This document shows, in pieces, positions 9,037 to 18,072 of a DNA stretch of 56,936 nucleotides. Source of the stretch: Bacteroidaceae bacterium (GTDB lineage: Bacteria; Bacteroidota; Bacteroidia; Bacteroidales; Bacteroidaceae); NCBI GenBank assembly GCA_017617315.1, contig JAFZWM010000039.1:1-56936 (forward strand), given 5' to 3'. The translations under genes and the position numbers were made by a program. A model generated the notes under the pieces. The model was not told where the DNA came from. It worked only from the letters and a program-made list of their open reading frames with translations, and made no database searches. How positions within the stretch are numbered: the first letter of the stretch is position 1; each line of letters opens with the position of its first letter.

Positions 9037-10347
9037 TTAGTTGGCTGGCGTTATGCCGTCGAGAGTCGTTTTTCCGGCCTTTGTGCCGTCGGTGGCAATG
9101 GCCGATTTCTGAAGTTCGATTACCGACGGAACGCAGTCGGCATTGAAGTCGTCGGTCGAGTTGTTCGTGTCCTTCAGATGGCGTGTGCCGTCGCTGTTGA
9201 TGTACTGAACCTTGCGTCGTACCGACTTGAAGAAACGTGTCTTGTCGTTGTCGGTCGTTCCGCAGTGCGTCCATCCGGCATCTACCGACGGTGGAAGAAC
9301 GTTCCATAGGCGTGAAGCCTCAACGCTCAGATTCACTCCGTCGAGAATCCACTTGTTTGGCATCTTGAATGCCTGTTGCTGCATCGGAAATGCGCCTGCC
9401 GCGGTGTAGACGGTATAGTCGTACGAGTACCAGAAATCCTTCAGATACGTCTGCTTGTCAATCGGAACCCTTACGAGCGCGATTGATGCGAATCCGCGGT
9501 TGTGAAGGGTGTAGAACGACTCGGTGTAGCAATACCATTTGTCGAGGTTTGGTACGGTTTCGCTGTCAATGTCGAGTGTAGACGGATTTTGCGACACGTC
9601 GTACCACTCAAAATCGGCCGTGCTTAGGTCAAACGAGTTCGGATTGGCGTTGCGATGGTCTATGCCCGTGTCGCAAAGCAGAAGCGACTGTCCCGGCAGA
9701 ACGGGATGGTCGTGCCCAGAGCCGGGAATGAAGTAGAGCGACTGAATCGTCATCGTGTCCTTGCGGATGTCGGGCGAATATTCGGTGTTGGCGGTCGATT
9801 TGAATTTCGACTCGCAGAAGCCCACGCCGTCGGCATAGAGCACATGGTCGGTGTTGTTGAAGATTTTTATGTATCCGTCGCCGAAGTATGCCGAGCCTGA
9901 AGGCCGGAGCGTTCCGGTGAAGAAAATCTCCTCGATGATGAAATCGTCGTTCTCAGCGCTTAGGAAAGTCTCGATGTTCACGTTGCACGAATTTTGTGTA
10001 ATGCTCACGTTTTCAGCCTTTCCCGACAGAGTGCCTTTCACGGTGCTTGTCTCCGTTCCGTTTGATGACGAGAATTGCACTTCGGCAGAGTAGATGAAAT
10101 CGTACAGTCCGCTGACGATGTCTATTTTGCTTTTTGACGGCAGAATCTGCGTCTGCCCGGTCGAAAGATTCACGGCCTTAATCTCTTCGCTGACTATTGT
10201 CAGACCTTCGGCATCGGCAGGGTAGGTGATGCTTACCGTCGTCTGCGTGTGGCTGATTTCGTTGTCGGAGCACGAGCAGAGCAGAGCCACAACCAACGCT
10301 GTGGCAATGCCTGCCGATTCTATGGATTTAAAAATTCTGTTCATCAT
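9037..10347 (-). CDS. DUF4876 domain lipoprotein of a TonB receptor operon
   Basis: A 436-residue protein. It begins MMNRIFKSIESAG and has a lipobox-like LLCSCSD near residue 25, so it is probably a lipoprotein. An Ig-like region (ITYPADAEGLTIVSEEIKAV) precedes the DUF4876 part with FIIEEIFFTGTLRPSG and YIKIFNNTDHVLYADG. The latter resembles the lamin-tail-like beta fold of this family. It begins 3 bases after the TonB receptor stop, the place usually taken by the surface substrate-binding lipoprotein. Surface binding for the receptor is therefore a reasonable inference, but the ligand is unknown. Confidence 0.75.
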   Translation of the reverse strand: MMNRIFKSIESAGIATALVVALLCSCSDNEISHTQTTVSITYPADAEGLTIVSEEIKAVNLSTGQTQILPSKSKIDIVSGLYDFIYSAEVQFSSSNGTETSTVKGTLSGKAENVSITQNSCNVNIETFLSAENDDFIIEEIFFTGTLRPSGSAYFGDGYIKIFNNTDHVLYADGVGFCESKFKSTANTEYSPDIRKDTMTIQSLYFIPGSGHDHPVLPGQSLLLCDTGIDHRNANPNSFDLSTADFEWYDVSQNPSTLDIDSETVPNLDKWYCYTESFYTLHNRGFASIALVRVPIDKQTYLKDFWYSYDYTVYTAAGAFPMQQQAFKMPNKWILDGVNLSVEASRLWNVLPPSVDAGWTHCGTTDNDKTRFFKSVRRKVQYINSDGTRHLKDTNNSTDDFNADCVPSVIELQKSAIATDGTKAGKTTLDGITPAN

Positions 10348-10350
10348 TTT

Positions 10351-13128
10351 TTACAAATAAATATTCGCCTCCATGCCGAAGTAAGGGCTTGCGCTGCGGC
10401 GGATTATTCTGCCGTTGGCGGTGTATGTTGGCAGATAGTCGAGTATCTTGTTGGCAAACATCGACAGCTTAAGATTCTTTCCGATGGATTTCGTAACCTT
10501 CAGATTAACCAATGTTGACATCGGCACGGTGAATGTCTTGAACAAGTCGGCATTGTAAGTCTTTACAAGTTGCTGAAGATAAGCATTTTTTGTACTCTGC
10601 TCATCAAACTCGTGCATCTTGCCGTCTGCCGCGCTGATATAGGCCACCGGAGTTCCGTTCTTCCACATCGTCTTGGTGCTGATAAACCAGACCGTCTGCA
10701 CCGAAGTCGTGAAAATCAGACTGAATTTCGGAATCTGCGTGTCGAACGTTACGTTGGTGTTGGCGCGCTGGTTTATCTTGCCGTCGTTCCAGTCGTAGAG
10801 TCCAACGAACTGCGAACTTATTGTCATGTCGTCAATCACTCCCGAAACCGATTCGAACATCGGCTGCGAGTTGAGATATTGCGTTCTGAACCACGCTCCG
10901 GTTACGTTTATCGCCGTCTGAATGACTTTTATGCGGTTGAAGTTCAGCGTAAGTTCAACGCCTTGCTTAATGATTTTGCTGCCGTTTGTAACCTGTGTGT
11001 AGCCGTCGAGCGTGCGAAGTTCATCGTAGTCGGTCATCAACTTGTCGGCATACCGGTTGTAGCTGTAAGCGTTGTAAACGTTGCTGTATCTGAAGCCGTC
11101 GTTCATCTTCTCGTAAAAGAGTTTTATGGTGGCGTTTCCGCCGTTTCTGCGGTAGGCGGCGAGCGAGAGTTCCCACTTCTGGTTGCGCGCCGGCTTTAGA
11201 TTGTAGTTCGTTGGGTCTTGAACGAAGGTTGTTACAACGAATTTCGAGTTCTCTGCCGGATTTTCTTGGTCGTAGTACACAAGCGAGTTGAAGTTGCTGA
11301 AACTCTTGTCGGGATACAGATAGTTGAGTGTCGGCATCTTTGTAGTAAGTCCGAAGCCGGCATTCACAATCAGTTTGATGTCGCCAATCTCTTCGGTCTG
11401 AAACGACAGATTTATTCGCGGGTCGGCATAGAATTTTCCGGCCATGTGAAACTTCGAGTTCAGACCCGGCAGAGTGTTCAGACGCACGCCGGCTGTCAGT
11501 CTGAACATGCTTTTTTTAATCGGAAACTCGCTGTTCAGTTCGGCATAGGTCGAGAAATTCTGCAATGCCGGAATGTCCGAATATTTGCGCGGACGCGATG
11601 TCCAGCCCGTAAGCGTCAGAGGTCGTTCCATGTCGTAAACCTGTCCGTCGCCGAAGTTCTTGGCATAGTCCCACTGCGTGCCGAACATTATGTAGTTGTT
11701 GTCGTTGCGCGTTATGGTTCTTTTTGCCTTTGTGGATATGCTTGCGCTGAAAGGTTTTCCGTCGCACAGGTAAGATGCCACGTATTCGCCGAAGACAGCG
11801 TGCGCTTCCTGCTCGCCCTCGTCATATCCAACGGGCACGATGCCGTATCGCTGCGGAGCTACGAGGCGCGTCTGCTTCAGTCTGTCGAACTGAATCGAAG
11901 CCGAAGTGTTAAGGTCGAAACTCCATCCGGCTAATTTGTTCAGATGCAGGTTGTTTGTAAGCATCAGACGGCTGTAGTTTGACTGATAGTCGTCAATTCT
12001 GCCGTAATTAAGATTCGGGTCGGTCTTCGACTTGTCGAAAGTGCCCGTATAGTCTATTGCCGACTGGAATTTGTTTCTGTCCTTCTGCCTTGTATATCGG
12101 GCAGATGCCGTTATGCGCTTGTAGTTCTCAAGATTGTTCGTTGGGTCAACCTTTGAGTCCATCCATCCGAGGTCGATATTCAGAATATGGCTGTTGTAGT
12201 GCGTGTTACGCTTGCTCAGGTCTATGCCTTTCCCGACACCGAAAAGCTTGCTGTAGCCATCGGCCTTCAGTCTTACGATTACCGGAGTGGCGCGTCTGAT
12301 TTTCTTTATCAGTACCATTCCGCTCGTAAGGTTTCCGTATTCAGCCGAAGGGATTCCTTGAACGACCTCGACATTCTCGATGTCGTCGGTGCTGATGCTT
12401 CGCATATCTACGCCGCGATTCGTTGTGTTTCGGCTGTCCTCGGCAGATGTGCCGGTTGTTGTGCTTTGCGTTGACGATAGGGGAGAATACTGCATGTTGG
12501 CGTCGGTGCTTATCGGTGCGCCGTCTACCACAAACAGAGTGCCCAGAGCCGATGTGCTGTAATTGTTGTTCGCGGCGCTCTGGCCGTAGGCGTTCATTGC
12601 GCCAGTCTCGCGCATGGCAATGGTGTTGGCTGCTCCCATGTTAGGATCTTTGGCAAATCCGCCGGGCAGAAGTTCGGTGAGGTCGGCAATGCTTGTTGGC
12701 TGAAGATGTTCCATAGCGCTGCGTACAATGGATTCGTGTTTTGTGCTGGTCTGTGCGGCGGTAACTACAACTTCGTTAATCTCGGCATTGTTTTGCAGAA
12801 TGAAGTCGATTTTCTGCTCTTTCCGTCCTCTTTCTGTTATCTTTATGCTATTTTTGTAGCCTATTCTCGACACCGTGATGCGATAGAGCGATGTGTCGGG
12901 CAGATTAACGGCGTAGCCGATGCTGTTCGCAGCGTTGATGGGCTGCCCCGAAGGTTTGGAGTGCGGGCTTCTTACAGGTTCGAAAACGACGGTTGCATCG
13001 GTCAGAACTTCTCCGTTGTTGTTTGTAACCGTGCCCGTGAATCGAATCTGCGTGTTCTGTGCATATATTACGTTTGTTGCAAATGCCATTAAAAGCATCG
13101 CAAAAAAGAATAAACCTCTACTTTTCAT
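10351..13128 (-). CDS. TonB-dependent outer-membrane receptor with carboxypeptidase-like N-domain
   Basis: A 925-residue protein: signal peptide to about residue 23 (VIYAQ), a carboxypeptidase-regulatory-like domain at about 28-112 (FTGTVTNNNGEVLTDATVVF), a plug at about 127-270 including SIADLTELLPGG and SAEYGNLTSGMVLI, then the 22-strand barrel to the end (YFGMEANIYL). It would import a large substrate using TonB energy. It is the first gene of a six-gene operon with a strong promoter at 13239-13270. It lacks a SusD partner; DUF4876 takes that place, arguing against a classical glycan system. Cargo could be a metal complex, cofactor or peptide. Confidence 0.9.
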   Translation of the reverse strand: MKSRGLFFFAMLLMAFATNVIYAQNTQIRFTGTVTNNNGEVLTDATVVFEPVRSPHSKPSGQPINAANSIGYAVNLPDTSLYRITVSRIGYKNSIKITERGRKEQKIDFILQNNAEINEVVVTAAQTSTKHESIVRSAMEHLQPTSIADLTELLPGGFAKDPNMGAANTIAMRETGAMNAYGQSAANNNYSTSALGTLFVVDGAPISTDANMQYSPLSSTQSTTTGTSAEDSRNTTNRGVDMRSISTDDIENVEVVQGIPSAEYGNLTSGMVLIKKIRRATPVIVRLKADGYSKLFGVGKGIDLSKRNTHYNSHILNIDLGWMDSKVDPTNNLENYKRITASARYTRQKDRNKFQSAIDYTGTFDKSKTDPNLNYGRIDDYQSNYSRLMLTNNLHLNKLAGWSFDLNTSASIQFDRLKQTRLVAPQRYGIVPVGYDEGEQEAHAVFGEYVASYLCDGKPFSASISTKAKRTITRNDNNYIMFGTQWDYAKNFGDGQVYDMERPLTLTGWTSRPRKYSDIPALQNFSTYAELNSEFPIKKSMFRLTAGVRLNTLPGLNSKFHMAGKFYADPRINLSFQTEEIGDIKLIVNAGFGLTTKMPTLNYLYPDKSFSNFNSLVYYDQENPAENSKFVVTTFVQDPTNYNLKPARNQKWELSLAAYRRNGGNATIKLFYEKMNDGFRYSNVYNAYSYNRYADKLMTDYDELRTLDGYTQVTNGSKIIKQGVELTLNFNRIKVIQTAINVTGAWFRTQYLNSQPMFESVSGVIDDMTISSQFVGLYDWNDGKINQRANTNVTFDTQIPKFSLIFTTSVQTVWFISTKTMWKNGTPVAYISAADGKMHEFDEQSTKNAYLQQLVKTYNADLFKTFTVPMSTLVNLKVTKSIGKNLKLSMFANKILDYLPTYTANGRIIRRSASPYFGMEANIYL

Positions 13129-13238
13129 CGCCGCCGTGCGAAAAATATGTATTTTGCAAAAAAGTTGTTCTATAATATTTCTTTAAGCCAGAGTCCCGTG
13201 TGTCAGTCGGGTTTGAATATAGATTTAAACTAATTTTG

Positions 13239-13270
13239 CAAATATATATCATTTTCAAATGTTATACAAA
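13239..13270 (-). promoter_or_regulatory. Promoter of the TonB receptor operon
   Basis: On the minus strand TTTG (13267-13270), a 20-base spacer and TATATTTG (13239-13246) match the Bacteroidetes housekeeping promoter exactly. Transcription should start near 13232, giving a leader of about 100 bases before the ATG at 13128. The rest of the 13129-13525 gap holds nothing else I can name. Confidence 0.7.
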
Positions 13271-13433
13271 AAATATCTTTGCAAAATTATGCAGTTTTCT
13301 GCTGTCGTGCAATCACTAATATTAGTGAATGATGTGTTCCGGACATAGCCAAAATTAGTGATTTTAGCTATTGATTGGATTTTTATGCGGAAATAAACTC
13401 TGATTTTGTAGGTCGAGATAGCGGATATTTGAT

Positions 13434-13441
13434 TACTTTTG
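13434..13441 (+). promoter_or_regulatory. -7 box for the acyltransferase gene
   Basis: TACTTTTG matches TAnnTTTG about 85 bases before the ATG at 13526. The nearest upstream TTTG (13405-13408) is 25 bases away, a little too far. Confidence 0.35.
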
Positions 13442-13525
13442 CACGCGCGGCATCGTGTTTGTTTTTGTGATTTGATTGCATTTTCAGAAAAACGATGCAG
13501 TGGTTTTAAATTGTTCAGACTAAAA

Positions 13526-14611
13526 ATGAAAAACGAAAATACAAATGCGTCATCGCACTCTTCGACCATTACTCCATATTTTTCGGATAAGCTGAAGGTG
13601 GTTTCTTTTCTTGCCATAATGATGGTTCTCTACATTCATGCCGGATATCCCGAAGATACTGGGGTGGATATGACCATTCCTGTGTTTGTGCGCAACTGTA
13701 TTCCCGAAACCTTTGGCTATTGTGCCGTGCCTATGTTCTATGCCATTTCTGGCTTTCTTTTCTTTCAGAATGTCGGGAGCATCGGCATCGTGTTCAGAAA
13801 AATGAAGAAAAGAGTGAGAACCGTGCTTGTACCGTTTGTTATTGCAGCCGTTCTGTTTCCGTTGTTCTATGTGGTGCTTGAGCATATTCCCGGAGCATCG
13901 TCATACATTAACAGCAAGTCGTACACCGAAATGTTCGTTACTCAGCCTTTGTGGAATATTCTTGTGGCGCTATTCTATAATAGCGGAAACGGTTTGCCTT
14001 GTGCCTTTCATCTGTGGTTCTTGGCCGATTTGATTGTAATAATCGTTCTGAGTCCGCTGATTTTTTATTTGCGAAAGTTTGCAAAGTCGTGGTCGGTAGG
14101 AGTAATGGTTCTTTTGTTTTTTCTGTTGCCGAATGTGAAGTTTATTTATGCGATGTATTGGTTTGTTACCGGCAGTGTGGTGCTCGACAAACTCGACCGC
14201 ATTCCGCGACGATATGTATTTTTGATGTTTGCCGCGTTCGTTGGAATGGCGGTTTTCCGTCAGGTTGGCGACGTGAGATTTTGGAATTTTCATCGAATAG
14301 CAGAACACACGTTGGGTGTTTTTTCGATGTGGAGCATCTACGATTATCTGGTTTCTAAGGATTTCCGTCTGAAAGACTCTGCCGTGTTGAGTCTTGCGTG
14401 CCAGTTTACTTTCTTTCTGTATTTGTATCACGAGCCGTCGTTCAACATCATCGTAAAGTCAATACCAATGGTATTGGGTAAGAATTGGTTTGGCTATACG
14501 ATGTCGTTTCTTGTTTCTCCGCTTATTTTTGCGCCGATTGGCATTTGTGCCGGTCTTTTCCTCAGACGCTATGCCGGCGGAATATATAAAATTCAGGTTG
14601 GCGGACGTTAG
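13526..14611 (+). CDS. Acyltransferase 3 family membrane protein
   Basis: A 361-residue protein. I start it at MKNENTNASS (13526); the longer frame upstream has no membrane or coding signature and crosses the likely promoter. About ten hydrophobic segments are visible, with the family hallmark His in VVSFLAIMMVLYIHAGYPED and the conserved VPMFYAISGFLFF. Proteins of this fold move acyl groups, often acetyl, onto cell-surface sugars from the inner membrane. It is monocistronic and its stop overlaps the 3' end of the convergent exonuclease gene by 4 bases. The acceptor cannot be told from sequence. Confidence 0.85.
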   Translation: MKNENTNASSHSSTITPYFSDKLKVVSFLAIMMVLYIHAGYPEDTGVDMTIPVFVRNCIPETFGYCAVPMFYAISGFLFFQNVGSIGIVFRKMKKRVRTVLVPFVIAAVLFPLFYVVLEHIPGASSYINSKSYTEMFVTQPLWNILVALFYNSGNGLPCAFHLWFLADLIVIIVLSPLIFYLRKFAKSWSVGVMVLLFFLLPNVKFIYAMYWFVTGSVVLDKLDRIPRRYVFLMFAAFVGMAVFRQVGDVRFWNFHRIAEHTLGVFSMWSIYDYLVSKDFRLKDSAVLSLACQFTFFLYLYHEPSFNIIVKSIPMVLGKNWFGYTMSFLVSPLIFAPIGICAGLFLRRYAGGIYKIQVGGR

Positions 14612-15105
14612 TCGTCAATAATCTCGCGCGCAATCCATGCGCAGGCTTCGGCATCTGCGAGGGCGTTGTGATGGTTGGCAAGATTGTATCCGCAGGCGGC
14701 TGCAACCGTGTGTAACTGATGGTTTTGCAGCTTCGGAAACTTGCGGCGCGATGCGCGCAGAGTGTCGAAGAAAATATAGTCGGGATAGTCCATCTGATAG
14801 GTTCTGAAAACGGCTTTCAGACAGCCCTCGTCGAAGGCTTTGTTGTGAGCCACGAGCGGAAGTCCCTCAATCAGAGGTGCAATCTTTGCCCACACTTTCG
14901 GGAAGACGGGCGCGTTGTCTGTATCCTTCCGGCAGAGTCCGTGAACCATCGAGCAACGGTAGTTGTAATAGTTTGGCTCGGGCTGGATAAGCGAGTAGAA
15001 CGAATCGGCAATCTCGCCGTGGCGAACCACGACGATGCCAACAGAGCAGACCGATGTTCGCTCGTAGTTTGCCGTCTCAAAATCTATGGCTGCAAAGTTT
15101 TTCAT
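14608..15105 (-). CDS. DEDDh 3'-5' exonuclease (DnaQ/epsilon-like)
   Basis: A 165-residue stand-alone exonuclease domain. Motif Exo I is AAIDFETANYE (Asp8, Glu10), Exo II is VAHNKAFDEGCL with its Asp, and Exo III is HHNALADAEACAWI with the catalytic His and Asp, placing it in the DEDDh group. It would cut single nucleotides from DNA or RNA 3' ends in the cytoplasm, using two metal ions. It has no polymerase or BRCT attachment, unlike longer homologues. It overlaps the convergent acyltransferase gene by 4 bases. Confidence 0.88.
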   Translation of the reverse strand: MKNFAAIDFETANYERTSVCSVGIVVVRHGEIADSFYSLIQPEPNYYNYRCSMVHGLCRKDTDNAPVFPKVWAKIAPLIEGLPLVAHNKAFDEGCLKAVFRTYQMDYPDYIFFDTLRASRRKFPKLQNHQLHTVAAACGYNLANHHNALADAEACAWIAREIIDD

Positions 15106-15277
15106 GTCATTTCTTCTGAAAAAATCGCGTAAAATTAGTCATTTTTGCCTGAAAAAAGCCGAAAACAGAAATTTTTATTGCTATGCGATGCAAGGTTTTT
15201 CGGTTTTGAGCATTATAAAGAAAGAAACTATCTCGAAGAGGCTCTGGCTTCTTTGCAAAAACAAAATTTAAAAGATA

Positions 15278-15877
15278 ATGAAGAAACTATTGTTAAGTAT
15301 CGCGCTCGTCTTGGGCATGAACAACGTCGTTCAGGCGCAGACAAAGAAATTCGAGCACAACATCTATTGGTCTGCTGGAATGGTTACAGAAGCTTCGCAT
15401 TACGGAAGTACAAACGGGTATTCATTTCGTACGGGTTACGGACTGAACTGTTATTTCAGCGAGAAATTCTCTCTGATGCCGTGCATCACGCTTCGCCAAG
15501 AATCAGAAACATTGTCTTTTAATGAAGTTGGCGCAGACCCTTTTTGCTATACTTTTGTAGATGTTCCTGTGATGGCGCAGTTTCATCTTCCGGCTGGCAA
15601 ATGCAAATGGGTGTTTGGTGTAGGACCGATGTTTTCTTATTGCATCGGAAAAGATTCGTACTATATTGATGCCGTCCCGGATCATTGGCTTGACGGCAAA
15701 GAAAAGCTCAACGATTTCTCCGTAGGAGTGCAGCCAAGCATCATGTTCGAGTTCTGGAAAATGCGCATTGGAGTTGAGGGCAACATCGGACTCACAAATG
15801 TACGCAAAAAGTACGATCCAAGTTTCGAAAATACTTATATCCACGGCATTGTGGGCACGGTGAACTTTCATTTCTGA
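15278..15877 (+). CDS. Small outer-membrane beta-barrel protein (PorT-like)
   Basis: A 199-residue protein with a signal peptide (MKKLLLSIALVLGMNNVVQAQ) and an 8-strand-type barrel body: YSFRTGYGLNCYFSEKFSLM, VPVMAQFHLPAGKCKWVFGVG, FSVGVQPSIMFEFWKMRIGVE. It ends in Phe after alternating residues (GTVNFHF), as barrels assembled by BamA do. This is the common PorT/OmpX-like form of Bacteroidales. It stands alone between a leftward exonuclease and the next operon. Function is unknown. Confidence 0.7.
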   Translation: MKKLLLSIALVLGMNNVVQAQTKKFEHNIYWSAGMVTEASHYGSTNGYSFRTGYGLNCYFSEKFSLMPCITLRQESETLSFNEVGADPFCYTFVDVPVMAQFHLPAGKCKWVFGVGPMFSYCIGKDSYYIDAVPDHWLDGKEKLNDFSVGVQPSIMFEFWKMRIGVEGNIGLTNVRKKYDPSFENTYIHGIVGTVNFHF

Positions 15878-15932
15878 AACCCGTTTCTCTCCACAAACTT
15901 ATACCTTGATTAGCGAAAAATAGTTGTAATGT

Positions 15933-15965
15933 TTTGTCGAAATCACTTTATTCTGTGTATTTTTG
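15933..15965 (+). promoter_or_regulatory. Promoter of the eight-gene thioesterase-crcB operon
   Basis: TTTG (15933-15936), a 21-base spacer and TATTTTTG (15958-15965) form a full Bacteroidetes promoter. The start point would be near 15972, only about 17 bases before the ATG at 15989. Confidence 0.7.
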
Positions 15966-15988
15966 TACGCTGAATAAAGTGATTTTTT

Positions 15989-16462
15989 ATGGACATGAAG
16001 AAAATTATAAATCCGTGGTGCGATCATCCGCAGTACAACTGCTTTGGTTGCAGCCCAAAGAATCCGTTCGGACTGCACATGGAGTTCTACGAGGACGGCG
16101 ATTATATTGTTAGCAAATGGCATCCCGAACGCAACTTTCAGGGTTGGGTAGATACGATGCACGGCGGAATTCTTAGCACGCTTATCGACGAGACTTGCGG
16201 CTGGGTGGTTACGCGAAAGATGCAGACAAGCGGATTCACCGCCAACCTCAGCGTTAAGTTCCGCAAGGCTGTGCCTACAACCGAGCCTCTGCTAACCATT
16301 CGCGCCAACATCGTTAAGCAGATGCGAAATCTCTTGTTCATTCATGCCGAGATAACCAACTCGCAGGGCGAAGTGTGCACCGAGGGCGAAGCCACATATT
16401 TCATGATGAACAAGGAAAAGGCCGAGGAGATGGGTTTCAGACGTTGCGAAGTTGAAGAATAA
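15989..16462 (+). CDS. PaaI-type hotdog thioesterase
   Basis: A 157-residue single hotdog domain. The helix motif MHGGILSTLIDETCGW carries the HGG(I/L)..LID signature of PaaI/YdiI acyl-CoA thioesterases. The N-terminus has CFGCSPKNPFGLHMEF, usual for this branch. It probably hydrolyses an aromatic or short-chain acyl-CoA in the cytoplasm; the substrate is not predictable. It is first in an eight-gene operon, 9 bases before crcB, close behind a well-formed promoter. Confidence 0.85.
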   Translation: MDMKKIINPWCDHPQYNCFGCSPKNPFGLHMEFYEDGDYIVSKWHPERNFQGWVDTMHGGILSTLIDETCGWVVTRKMQTSGFTANLSVKFRKAVPTTEPLLTIRANIVKQMRNLLFIHAEITNSQGEVCTEGEATYFMMNKEKAEEMGFRRCEVEE

Positions 16463-16471
16463 AAGGAGAGG

Positions 16472-16831
16472 ATGATTAAAGATTTGTTGCTCGTCGGGGC
16501 AGGAAGCTGTCTTGGCGGAATGGCTCGCTACTTGGTGGCGCAGTTTGTTAAGAGTTCGGATTTTCCGTGGGCAACCATGACCGCCAACATTGTCGGCTGT
16601 CTGCTCATCGGAATGTTGTGGGCAGGTTTGCAGCGTCTTAGTGCGCCTGTTCAGCTTAATCTGTTTTTCGTAACAGGCTTTTGCGGTGGATTCACCACGT
16701 TTTCAACCTTCTCAAAAGAGAGCCTTGCGCTGCTGCAGTCGGGCTGTTATCAGTCGTTCTGCCTCTATGTTGCAGGCAGTGTAATTCTCGGCATTTCTGC
16801 CGTGTTCATAGGATTTTTAATAATGAAATAA
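16472..16831 (+). CDS. crcB: CrcB/Fluc fluoride exporter
   Basis: A 119-residue protein with four membrane helices. It carries the Fluc signature GFCGGFTTFSTFSKE, with the phenylalanines and Thr/Ser lining the fluoride pore, and the early GGMARYL and TANIVGCLLIG motifs. It forms a dual-topology dimeric fluoride channel in the inner membrane and protects against fluoride. Only one copy is present, as expected for a homodimer. The gene lies in the middle of an operon with no visible fluoride riboswitch, so expression is probably not fluoride-controlled at this promoter. Confidence 0.93.
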   Translation: MIKDLLLVGAGSCLGGMARYLVAQFVKSSDFPWATMTANIVGCLLIGMLWAGLQRLSAPVQLNLFFVTGFCGGFTTFSTFSKESLALLQSGCYQSFCLYVAGSVILGISAVFIGFLIMK

Positions 16832-16839
16832 CAAAAAAT

Positions 16840-17343
16840 ATGGAAGACATTAAAATTTTCAAGTCTCAGAAGCAGAACATCGTTTTTCTTTTGTGCAGCA
16901 TCGTTTTGTTTCTCGTTTGTCTGGCAGCCTATCGCAACGGCCGAGTTGTTGGCTGGCTAAACGATTTGTACACCGTCGGACTAATCTTGTCGGGCATTGG
17001 CGCGCTTGCTTTTCTTTTCTTTTTTCTGAAAAACAAGATTCAGTCAAAGCCTTACATCGTTTTGTCATCTGCCGAAGCCGTGCTTGAGGGCGGAAAGAAA
17101 ACGCTGCCTTATGCGTATGTCGAAAGTTTCTCGACTAACGGCAATGAGATTGTTGTGAAATACAAGTCGGCCGAGGAGTTGAACCGAATCCTCGAAAACG
17201 GCGGCTGCGTTACTCGCGAGAAGATTAAGGAACTTGCCGACGGACAAATTTCATTCTCGGTCAAAGGACTTACTGAAAGTCCCGAAGTGCTTTACAATCT
17301 TCTTTGCGGAAGGCTTGCCATCTTCCAGCTTTCGCAGAAGTAA
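16840..17343 (+). CDS. STM3941-like small membrane protein
   Basis: A 167-residue protein starting at MEDIKIFKSQ (16840); a longer upstream frame only overlaps crcB in another phase. Two hydrophobic helices (about residues 14-28 and 42-61) are followed by a soluble PH-like half (KPYIVLSSAEAVLEGGKKTL, AYVESFSTNGNEIVVKY). The IFKSQKQN start, helix pair and compact tail resemble the STM3941 family of unknown function. It follows crcB by 8 bases and precedes the TIGR04076 gene by 3. Confidence 0.55.
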   Translation: MEDIKIFKSQKQNIVFLLCSIVLFLVCLAAYRNGRVVGWLNDLYTVGLILSGIGALAFLFFFLKNKIQSKPYIVLSSAEAVLEGGKKTLPYAYVESFSTNGNEIVVKYKSAEELNRILENGGCVTREKIKELADGQISFSVKGLTESPEVLYNLLCGRLAIFQLSQK

Positions 17344-17346
17344 CAG

Positions 17347-17652
17347 ATGAAGAAGGTTAGAATAACAGCCGTCCGCCAGACTGTTTATCCCGACCTCATG
17401 GAGCGGCTCGAGAATCCGATTGAGCACGCTTGCGATGTTCGTGAAGGGCAGCAATGGATTTCGTCGGAAGGTAAGTGTCCCGACGGATTGTGCCCATCGG
17501 CATGGCAGTCTATGCGCCCGTTTGTAGAGTCGCTGTCGCAAGGCAAGGGCAACTTCTTCGACGGCTGGATGCAGAATCCAATGAGTGCCATGATTAGCTG
17601 CAACGACGGCTTCCGCCCTTTCAGCTTTTATATCGAGGCAATTGAGGAATGA
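17347..17652 (+). CDS. TIGR04076 family protein
   Basis: A 101-residue cytoplasmic protein. The pattern CDVREGQQWI, then CPDGLCPSAWQSMRPFVESL, then ISCNDGFRPFSFYIE fits the TIGR04076 family, including the conserved cysteines. Members are small stand-alone proteins of unknown function, perhaps metal-binding through these cysteines. It is packed tightly in the operon, 3 bases after the previous gene and 15 before the next. Confidence 0.75.
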   Translation: MKKVRITAVRQTVYPDLMERLENPIEHACDVREGQQWISSEGKCPDGLCPSAWQSMRPFVESLSQGKGNFFDGWMQNPMSAMISCNDGFRPFSFYIEAIEE

Positions 17653-17667
17653 AATACAGATAGCAAA

Positions 17668-18072
17668 ATGAAAAAGGCATTACAATTCTTGCAAAACCAT
17701 GTAGATGTGGCTTTTGCAACGTGCTCGGACAATCTTCCAAAGCTGCGCGTGTTCAGAATAATGAAGCAGGAAGACGGCGTGCTCTACTTCGCCACGTCGG
17801 CGCAGAAAGCCGTCTATCGCGAGCTTAGGCAGAATCCGCATGTCGAACTTCTGGCAAGTGAGGGCGACATCTCCGTCCGCTGTTCCGGAACGGTAAGTTT
17901 CGATGTCGATGAGGCTACGAGACGCTGGATTTACGAGCATAACGACGTGTTGTCGCGACTTTACGACAGCTACGACAAAATGGAATATTTCTGCGTGCCG
18001 ATAGCCGAGATGGACTATTACGACCTTGCGCCCACGCCGCCGCTGATTCAGCATTTCGACCTCAGAAAGTGA
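17668..18072 (+). CDS. Pyridoxamine 5'-phosphate oxidase family flavin-binding protein
   Basis: A 134-residue split-barrel protein: VDVAFATCSDNLPKLRVFRI, GVLYFATSAQKAVYRELRQN and VRCSGTVSF follow the FMN-binding barrel of the PPOX-like superfamily. The short length and lack of the pyridoxine oxidase C-terminal motif point to a general FMN or F420-like reductase rather than PdxH. Its TGA stop overlaps the ATG of the DUF5131 gene (TGATG at 18070-18074), a sign of translational coupling. Confidence 0.8.
   Translation: MKKALQFLQNHVDVAFATCSDNLPKLRVFRIMKQEDGVLYFATSAQKAVYRELRQNPHVELLASEGDISVRCSGTVSFDVDEATRRWIYEHNDVLSRLYDSYDKMEYFCVPIAEMDYYDLAPTPPLIQHFDLRK

Noticed and set aside
10351-13128. SusC/SusD polysaccharide utilisation locus
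   Set aside because: No SusD-like gene follows; DUF4876 and DUF6850 partners and an M16 protease point to a different TonB system.
16340-16472. Fluoride riboswitch before crcB
   Set aside because: crcB is 9 bases behind the thioesterase gene inside an operon, and no fluoride aptamer is visible there or in the 17-base leader of the operon.
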